This document shows positions 6,036 to 10,649 of a DNA stretch of 10,649 nucleotides, in pieces. Both the position numbers and the translations under genes were made by a program. The stretch's first letter is position 1; each line of letters starts with the position of its first letter. The stretch lies in the NCBI GenBank assembly GCA_905198865.1, contig CAJKEB010000059.1:1-10649 (forward strand), given 5' to 3'. A model generated the notes under the pieces. That model did no database searches, had not been told where the DNA came from, and saw only the letters and a list, made by a program, of their open reading frames with translations. The stretch is from an uncultured Eubacteriales bacterium. GTDB taxonomy: Bacteria; Bacillota; Clostridia; Monoglobales; Monoglobaceae.

Positions 6036-7850
6036 ATGAAAAGAACAGATTTTAAGCAGCAATTTAAAAATCCGGATAACATATATCGCTCCATTCCGTT
6101 TTGGGCGTGGAATGACAAGCTTGATTCTGAGGAGATAAAACGTCAGATTTATGAAATGCACAGCAATGGAATCGGTGGCTTCTTTATTCATTCCCGCGAT
6201 GGTCTTGAGACTGAGTATTTGGGAGAAGAATGGTTTGAATGCGTAAAAACTGCGGTAAGAACAGCTAAAGAGCTTGGAATGTATGCGTGGCTGTATGATG
6301 AGGACAGATGGCCGTCCGGAAGCTGTGGCGGAGCGGTTACAAAGAACATAAAAAATGCTTGCAAGGGATTAACTCTTGAGGTATGTGATGAAGTTCCGAA
6401 TAAAATTGACGATGATGTTCTTGCAATTTACTTAGCGAATGTTGACGTTATGGACATTTACAGTCTTAAAAGGCTGTATACTGCGGACAATATAGAGCTT
6501 AAAGAAAACGAAGTTTTGTTGATTGCAAGACTTGAAACAAGCGGTGGCTCAGAGTGGTTCAATTATTCACCGCCGCCTGATAACTTAAATCCCGATACAG
6601 TTTGTGAGTTTATAAATCAGACTCATGAGCTATACAAGAATAATATCGGCGATGAATTTGGGAAAACCATTCCGGGAATATTCACAGATGAACCGAGCCT
6701 TGCAGACAGGCATTGTGCTTTTAATCCAAAGCGCGGCTGGATTCCCTGGACTTATGGTTTTGGAGAGTATTTTTGCAAAAATTGCGGTTATGATCCACTT
6801 GATACAATTCCGTATCTGTATTTTAATCATAGAAATAGCCGAAAAATACGCTATGATTATTGGAAAACTGTTTCACAGAGGTTTAAGGAAGTATATTCGG
6901 AGCATATAAGTAAGTGGTGTAAAGAGAATAACCTGTTATTTACAGGACATTTTCTTCAGGAAGATAAACTGGGCTTATCATGCCGAGTTAACGGCTCAAT
7001 AATGCCGCACTATATTTCACAGAATGTTCCGGCAATTGATATGCTGACCGAGCGTACCGAGGAATATATGACTGTTAAGCAATGCACAAGTGTTGCAAGT
7101 CAGATGGGCAAAGATATGGTACTTAGTGAAACTTATGGCTGTACAGGCTGGGATTTCAGCTTTGAGGGTCAGAAATGGATCGGTGATTGGCAATATGTTC
7201 TTGGTGTTAATCAGCGTTGCCAACACTTAGCACTGTATTCACTCAGAGGATGCCGCAAGCGTGATTATCCGCCGAGTATAAACTGCAACACTTCATGGTG
7301 GAAGAATTACAAAACAGTTGAGGATTATTTTGCAAGGTGTGGATATATGCTAAGACGCGGCAGAGCGATACGAAAGTTTTTGCTCATCCACCCTATGAGT
7401 ACAGTGTGGAGTAAAGTCGGGTGCAACCCTTACGGAAACCCTAAACGCAGCAGAGAACGTGATATTCCGCCTATGAACGAACTTGGCGAGCGGTACAATT
7501 CACTTATTAAGAATTTATGTAAACAGCATTATGACTGCGACCTTGGTGATGAGGTAATCATAAATGATTACGGAAGATGCAAAAATTCGGAGTTCTGTGT
7601 AGGTAAATGCTCATATTCTACTATTATAGTTCCGATGTGTGAAAATCTGCTTTCGTCAACTGTCAAAAAGCTGATTGAGTTTATGGATAACAACGGTACG
7701 ATACTTGGAATTTCGCCGTTTACAGATTATATTGACGGCAAAAAATCAGACGAAGCTTTTAAGCTGATTAACCATAAGAATTTTATAAAGTTTAGTTCGG
7801 AAGAAGACTTATTTGACTATATGCAAAGAAGTATTGATAAAGTAGTTTAA
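6036..7850 (+). CDS. GH106-like glycoside hydrolase (alpha-L-rhamnosidase type), truncated by in-frame TAA
   Basis: 604 codons match the N-terminal and catalytic part of the GH106-like family: RSIPFWAWNDKLDSEEI (18-34), GIGGFFIHSRDGLETEYLG (45-63), AWLYDEDRWPSGSCGG (84-99), GIFTDEPSL (214-222, with Glu219 a likely catalytic residue), LSETYGCTGWDFSFEGQKW (363-381, Glu365), RCQHLALYSLRGCRKRDYPP (394-413) and YFARCGYMLRRGRAIRKFL. The family cleaves terminal L-rhamnose or related sugars. No signal peptide, so presumably intracellular. It starts 21 bp after the propeller gene with only a weak purine-rich site, consistent with an operon. The TAA at 7848-7850 interrupts the protein: the same frame continues at once as ITDDYGREEKNILYQL up to 8321. 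The C-terminal beta domains are therefore cut off and activity is doubtful. Confidence 0.8.
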   Translation: MKRTDFKQQFKNPDNIYRSIPFWAWNDKLDSEEIKRQIYEMHSNGIGGFFIHSRDGLETEYLGEEWFECVKTAVRTAKELGMYAWLYDEDRWPSGSCGGAVTKNIKNACKGLTLEVCDEVPNKIDDDVLAIYLANVDVMDIYSLKRLYTADNIELKENEVLLIARLETSGGSEWFNYSPPPDNLNPDTVCEFINQTHELYKNNIGDEFGKTIPGIFTDEPSLADRHCAFNPKRGWIPWTYGFGEYFCKNCGYDPLDTIPYLYFNHRNSRKIRYDYWKTVSQRFKEVYSEHISKWCKENNLLFTGHFLQEDKLGLSCRVNGSIMPHYISQNVPAIDMLTERTEEYMTVKQCTSVASQMGKDMVLSETYGCTGWDFSFEGQKWIGDWQYVLGVNQRCQHLALYSLRGCRKRDYPPSINCNTSWWKNYKTVEDYFARCGYMLRRGRAIRKFLLIHPMSTVWSKVGCNPYGNPKRSRERDIPPMNELGERYNSLIKNLCKQHYDCDLGDEVIINDYGRCKNSEFCVGKCSYSTIIVPMCENLLSSTVKKLIEFMDNNGTILGISPFTDYIDGKKSDEAFKLINHKNFIKFSSEEDLFDYMQRSIDKVV

Positions 7851-8321
7851 ATTACAGATGATTACGGACGCGAGGAGAAAAATATACTTTATCAGTTAAG
7901 ATGTGATAGTGACGGATATATTCTATTTGTTGTGAACAATGACCGTCAAAATCCGCATACAGCAAACATAAGCCTTAATATTGACAATGGCACGGTATAT
8001 CGTGCAAATTTATTAAGCGGAGATATAAAACGTGTGAAATCCGAAGTTAAGGATGGGCGAATACATTTTTCGAACTATATGCCCGGCTGTGCAAGTTCAA
8101 TGTTTTACATAACCAAAACGGATAACATATTATGTGACGAAAATATAGATTATGATTGTGTAAACTTAGCGCATAGTAAAGGAAAAAAAGTTATAGCGCT
8201 TACTTTGACGGATTATAAAAACGATACGCCAAATGTTCTTACTCTTGACAGGTGCAGATACAGTCTTGATGGAGAATATTTGGGCAAAGCCGAGGTATGG
8301 AACTTGAAAACTGTTATATAA
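7851..8321 (+). pseudogene. GH106-like glycosidase, second fragment (same frame after the TAA)
   Basis: The frame of the preceding gene continues without further stops: ITDDYGREEKNILYQLRC, GYILFVVNNDRQNPHTANIS, then beta-rich sequence ending in VLTLDRCRYSLDGEYLGKAEVW. This is the expected middle region of the glycosidase (LYQL...FVVNN and LD.CRYS.DG are familiar there). An internal GTG at 7932 could be read as a start, but it has no ribosome site and lies inside the conserved stretch. Only the single TAA separates it from the first fragment, so it arose by one base change or is a sequence error. The frame ends at TAA 8319-8321, overlapping the third fragment in another frame. Confidence 0.7.
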
Positions 8322-8773
8322 TAGGAGAGTTTGGGGTTAATGAACAGCGTGAAATCTGCGAAAAGCCTAAAGCTCTTATGACAGGAAGTATAACAAAACA
8401 GGGATATCTCCATTATCCGGGCGGTATAGATTACATATTCAGCTGTAATATTCATGAGATTACCGATGAAATGTATCTTGATGTCAGAGGATTTAAAGGA
8501 ACTTGTGCAAATGCAGAAATAAACGGAGTAAAATTTCCGATTCCGTGGAAAGCGGATGCTGTTATTAATGTTTCAAAGCTTATCAAATTGGGTGAAAATA
8601 AGATAGTTATAAGTGTTTTTGGAAGTCCTCGTAATATGCTTGGCCCGTTGCATATTACTAATAAACCTCTTGTCACTAAAGATAGTTGTTTCTGTCCTTT
8701 TGGTGATAATTATACAGAGGAATATATAACTTCAGATATCGGGCTATTTGAAACACCGACAATTATATATTAA
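8297..8773 (+). pseudogene. GH106-like glycosidase, C-terminal beta-sandwich fragment
   Basis: 158 codons in a frame shifted from the second fragment. It reads LENCYIIGEFGV, then QGYLHYPGGIDYIFSC, MYLDVRGFKGTCANAEINGV, PWKADAVINVSKLIKLGENK and VFGSPRNMLGPLH. These are hallmarks of the galactose-binding-like C-terminal domain of this glycosidase family, where SLRN..GPH usually occurs. The ATG at 8297 has GAGG only 1 nt upstream, so it is not a sensible start. From what I recall of the family, the jump from ...KAEVW to ENCYIIGEFGV is shorter than expected, which suggests an internal deletion combined with the frameshift. Non-functional as a separate gene. Confidence 0.65.
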
Positions 8774-8779
8774 AAGTCC

Positions 8780-8865
8780 GGCTGCTGTTTTTATATATTC
8801 TGCATCTGATAGCTTTTTTATCAGTTCCATCTCATTGACAGATTTATCATTATAAAACAGCAACC
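8780..8865. repeat. Inverted-repeat-bounded relic of the polyvalent gene
   Basis: GGCTGCTGTTTTTATA (8780-8795) and TATAAAACAGCAACC (8851-8865) form an imperfect inverted repeat. The inside is a mosaic. 8781-8828 matches 4226-4274 (about 45 of 49 positions, one deletion) and 8832-8851 matches 3032-3051 exactly (20 of 20). It starts a few bases after the glycosidase stop codon. In the parent frame it contains a stop, so it is not coding. Confidence 0.7.
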
Positions 8866-8897
8866 GCTCTGTAAAAGAGCGGTCGATTTGGTTTTTG
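8863..8897. terminator. Probable bidirectional intrinsic terminator
   Basis: Perfect 8-bp stem ACCGCTCT (8863-8870) and AGAGCGGT (8876-8883) with loop GTAAA. Plus-strand T-rich tail at 8887-8896; on the minus strand the stem is followed by TGCTGTTTTATA. It lies between the convergent glycosidase operon and the cold shock gene and could end both. Confidence 0.7.
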
Positions 8898-8954
8898 TAG
8901 TTTAAAATCTTTCTGAAATCTGAAATTGTAATATATAGAATATATTAAAAAGGA

Positions 8955-9152
8955 CTACATAGGCTTAACATCTACAGCCTGCGGACCTTTGGCACCTTCG
9001 ATAACATCAAATTCAACTGATGCGCCCTCTTCGAGCGTCTTGTAACCATCCATGGTTATAGCAGAAAAATGAACAAAAACATCCTTGCCGTCCTCGCCTT
9101 CAATAAAGCCGAAGCCTTTTTCTGCGTTAAACCATTTAACTTTTCCTGTCAT
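8955..9152 (-). CDS. Cold shock protein, CspA/CspB family
   Basis: The 65-residue protein is a complete single cold shock domain: MTGKVKWFNAEKGFGFIEG with RNP1 (KGFGFI, 13-18), RNP2 (VFVHF, 25-29), and the closing strand GPQAVDVKPM. These small OB-fold proteins bind single-stranded RNA and DNA in the cytoplasm and act as RNA chaperones during cold or growth transitions. AGGAGG at 9161-9166 sits 8 nt from the ATG, an ideal start. A consensus promoter lies upstream and leaves a leader of about 50 nt. It is a single-gene unit, followed by the hairpin terminator at 8863-8883. Length and motifs are standard; the exact paralogue cannot be told. Confidence 0.97.
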   Translation of the reverse strand: MTGKVKWFNAEKGFGFIEGEDGKDVFVHFSAITMDGYKTLEEGASVEFDVIEGAKGPQAVDVKPM

Positions 9153-9212
9153 GTAATTTACCTCCTAAAAATTTGTCAAGCTAAGCATAACAAAGCCTTA
9201 ACTCTTGTACAA

Positions 9213-9241
9213 ATTGTATCACAAGGCATATAGTTTGTCAA
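9213..9241 (-). promoter_or_regulatory. Sigma-A promoter of the cold shock gene
   Basis: On the minus strand, TTGACA (9241-9236) and TACAAT (9218-9213) are separated by 17 bp. Start of transcription is expected near 9206. Confidence 0.75.
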
Positions 9242-9323
9242 GAAAAATTTAATAAATTTGCCAAAAATATCTAATTCGACATATTTTGATACAGCGTTCT
9301 ACAATTATGTTTTCTTAAAATAT

Positions 9324-9354
9324 AAAAAAACGCACTTGATAAAAACCAAGTGCG
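9324..9354 (-). terminator. Intrinsic terminator of the lipoprotein gene
   Basis: Perfect 8-bp stem CGCACTTG/CAAGTGCG (9331-9338 and 9347-9354) with an 8-nt loop, followed on the minus strand by seven T (9330-9324). It lies 12 bp after the lipoprotein stop. Confidence 0.9.
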
Positions 9355-9366
9355 CAGTTAAAATCT

Positions 9367-9834
9367 TTAGTCTGTAAGTCCGCCGGACATCTTATCTTCA
9401 ACCAATTTTCTGTAGGACTCTACAACTTCCTTCTGTGCTTCTGTCAAATTCTTTGTGAGCAGCGCACGTATCTGCATCATAGCGTCGTCAAAGTTGCCCT
9501 CTGCAATAAGCTGTTCAAGACTTGCAATTTCGTTGGCGATTGCTCCGGCATCGTTTGCCGCTTCTTCAGCAGTCTGCGGCTTGACTGTGGGAACTGTGCC
9601 ATCGTGCTCTGCCGCTTTGTCATCAGCTTTTGGGCTGAAAGTGCTTGTGGCTTCATGCCCATCAGGAGTTGAAGCTGCATTTCCGTCAATAGTATTATTA
9701 ACCGATGATTCAGCACCGTGGTTATTATCTGTGTTTTTCGGGGTTTTAGTGCCGCATGACGCCAGAACTCCTGCCACCATAATTCCTGCGATGCCTATAC
9801 CTATTATCCTTTTAAGTCTTGTTCCAAATTTCAT
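9367..9834 (-). CDS. Small predicted lipoprotein of unknown function
   Basis: With the ATG at 9834 the protein has 155 residues. MKFGTRLKRIIGIGIAGIMV followed by AGVLASC is a lipoprotein signal peptide with lipobox L24-A25-S26-C27, so the mature protein should be anchored to the outer face of the membrane by its N-terminal cysteine. Residues 28-85 are a low-complexity Thr/Asn/Asp/Ala linker. Residues 90-150 are helical (EEAANDAGAIANEIASLEQL, FDDAMMQIRALL, TEAQKEVVESYRKLVED). A GTG at 9843 would add three residues, but it overlaps the GGAGGAAGGTG ribosome site, so the ATG is preferred. Function not recognised; a surface adaptor or peptidoglycan-associated role is only a guess. Its own terminator follows at 9324-9354. 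Confidence 0.8.
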   Translation of the reverse strand: MKFGTRLKRIIGIGIAGIMVAGVLASCGTKTPKNTDNNHGAESSVNNTIDGNAASTPDGHEATSTFSPKADDKAAEHDGTVPTVKPQTAEEAANDAGAIANEIASLEQLIAEGNFDDAMMQIRALLTKNLTEAQKEVVESYRKLVEDKMSGGLTD

Positions 9835-9891
9835 TATACTCACCTTCCTCCATTAAAATACTTACGTTTAAATTAGTTTGTACTGTTAATC

Positions 9892-9918
9892 AAAAAAACA
9901 ACCGGAAAAATCTTCGGT
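9892..9918 (-). terminator. Probable terminator of the HD-domain gene
   Basis: Minus strand: ACCGAA (9918-9913) pairs with TTCCGGT (9907-9901) with one bulge, then TG and seven T (9898-9892). It lies just after the HD gene stop and before the lipoprotein gene. Confidence 0.6.
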
Positions 9919-9934
9919 ATATTTAAAATTTCGG

Positions 9935-10420
9935 CTAAGCACTGTCAACAGCGACAATGAGTTTCTGCTTAAGGCTGTAGCTTACCTCCCAGACAGCGCA
10001 GATTTTATCTGCAAGCGAAACGATATAAGATTCCCTGTGTCTCGGCCATATGTTGCCGCAAAGCCACATGTGATTTTTAATAATATCACGTTCAAGCTCT
10101 GACAGCTCAGTAAGCTTTTCGGCATTCTCAAGCGCGATAGCGGAATGCTTTACCGCATGTTTTGCCATACCGAGTCCTGAACCGTGCCAGTCATAATAGA
10201 ACAGGTCATGAAGCAAGCCGGCTCTTGCCGCTGCAACATAATTCAGTCCGAGTTTCTTACATAATACATAACTATAATACGCAACGTTAATACAATGCTG
10301 ATATCTGCTGACGCCATAGTGATGCGGACAGTTTTCGAGCTTTTTGAATTCCGGAGCAGTAATCAAATCTCCGACAATCCCGAGGAAGTCCTCGTACTGG
10401 TTATTATCATAGTTAACCAT
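9935..10420 (-). CDS. HD-domain hydrolase
   Basis: The 161-residue protein carries an HD phosphohydrolase core: His42 in RYQHCINVAYYSY, the His71-Asp72 pair in AGLLHDLFYYD, histidines 88 and 92 in MAKHAVKHS, His117 in IIKNHMW, and Asp138 in SLADKICA. This H...HD...D pattern binds divalent metals and hydrolyses phosphate esters, often of nucleotides; the substrate cannot be told from sequence. No membrane segment or second domain, so it is cytosolic and stand-alone. AAGGTGAG at 10429-10436, 8 nt before the ATG, supports the start. A promoter lies upstream and a hairpin terminator downstream, so it is probably monocistronic. Confidence 0.85.
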   Translation of the reverse strand: MVNYDNNQYEDFLGIVGDLITAPEFKKLENCPHHYGVSRYQHCINVAYYSYVLCKKLGLNYVAAARAGLLHDLFYYDWHGSGLGMAKHAVKHSAIALENAEKLTELSELERDIIKNHMWLCGNIWPRHRESYIVSLADKICAVWEVSYSLKQKLIVAVDSA

Positions 10421-10467
10421 GCGATTTTCTCACCTTCAAATTATAGTGTATTTATTATTTTTAATTA

Positions 10468-10496
10468 ATTATACACACAATTTCAAAAAAAATCAA
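10468..10496 (-). promoter_or_regulatory. Predicted promoter of the HD-domain gene
   Basis: Minus strand TTGATT (10496-10491), 17 bp, TATAAT (10473-10468). A second TATAAT at 10445-10440 lacks a good -35 and lies close to the ribosome site. Confidence 0.5.
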
Positions 10497-10537
10497 TAAA
10501 CAAATTATTACAATTTATAAACTTATAAACTTAATAA

Positions 10538-10578
10538 GGCTACTGCATAAGGCTGCTGCAATTATTTATGCAGCAGCC
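10538..10578 (-). terminator. Hairpin region downstream of the right-edge gene
   Basis: GGCTGCTGCA (10551-10560) and TGCAGCAGCC (10569-10578) form a perfect 10-bp stem. A second left arm, GGCTACTGCATAA (10538-10550), can pair with the same right arm with one mismatch. Minus-strand T content after the stem is modest, so a terminator is likely but not certain. Confidence 0.5.
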
Positions 10579-10597
10579 ACGGTTTTTGTGATACAAA

Positions 10598-10649
10598 TTA
10601 TAGTTTGACGAGTAGTTCGCCCACCCAGTTGCGCTCGCCGCCTCCGCCC
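10598..10649 (-). CDS. C-terminal end of a gene cut by the window edge
   Basis: The minus strand reads GGGGERNWVGELLVKL followed by TAA at 10600-10598, open to the window edge. Higher GC than the surrounding DNA and a hairpin shortly after the stop support a real gene end. Too short to identify. Confidence 0.5.
   Translation of the reverse strand, partial: GGGGERNWVGELLVKL

Noticed and set aside
8297..8773. An independent small gene starting at ATG 8297
   Set aside because: The spacing to GAGG is too short and the content is the C-terminal domain of the broken glycosidase.
8749..8900. Short minus-strand frame containing NDKSVNEMELIKKLSDAEY
   Set aside because: It overlaps the glycosidase end, arises from the mosaic relic read in a different frame from the parent protein, and has no start signals.
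9455..9856. Plus-strand frame of 133 codons opposite the lipoprotein
   Set aside because: It is a shadow of the lipoprotein gene, which has a lipobox, ribosome site and terminator.

Overview
The window looks like chromosomal DNA of an anaerobic Firmicute (Clostridia, probably an Oscillospiraceae/Ruminococcus-type gut bacterium). This rests on the AT-rich sequence, strong AGGAGG-type ribosome sites, sigma-A promoters, a CspA-type cold shock protein, a clostridial-style GH106-like glycosidase, and 'polyvalent' toxin proteins of the kind common in phages and conjugative elements of gut Clostridia. No rRNA, tRNA or CRISPR array was seen.

Positions 1-4503 (minus strand) hold the decaying remains of one or two large polyvalent proteins. 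In transcription order (right to left) these are: a partial duplicate of an LPD3-like domain plus the start of an ADP-ribosyltransferase (ART) domain; a frameshifted HExxH metallopeptidase; a BECR-nuclease-like domain; an LPD3-like domain; an ART domain; a MuF-C-like domain; and an alpha-helical tail. The pieces sit in different frames. One break is exactly at a run of seven A, and none of the internal starts has a convincing ribosome site. A 195-bp block is identical between the two LPD3-like copies, and a third short mosaic relic lies far away at 8781-8851.

The most unusual signal is a set of three hairpin elements (58-67 bp) inside linkers of this coding region, at 2367-2433, 3075-3134 and 4175-4232. 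Each has 11-bp inverted arms whose sequence differs between elements while remaining complementary. Each has a CAAG tetranucleotide near the 5' arm and a small apical GGA/TCC stem on the coding strand. Two of them occupy the same site in the two LPD3-like copies.

Positions 4530-4825 hold a short frameshifted plus-strand gene relic. A consensus promoter overlapping its end (4797-4826) probably drives the plus-strand carbohydrate operon at 4980-8773: a BNR/sialidase-like beta-propeller protein followed by a GH106-like (alpha-L-rhamnosidase-type) glycosidase. The glycosidase is broken by one in-frame TAA and a later frameshift or deletion. Both lack signal peptides, suggesting use of imported plant- or host-glycan oligosaccharides, at least before decay.

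The right end (8860-10649, minus strand) looks like ordinary intact chromosome: a shared terminator, a cold shock protein gene with promoter, a small lipoprotein, an HD-domain hydrolase and the last 16 codons of another gene, each followed by a hairpin terminator.
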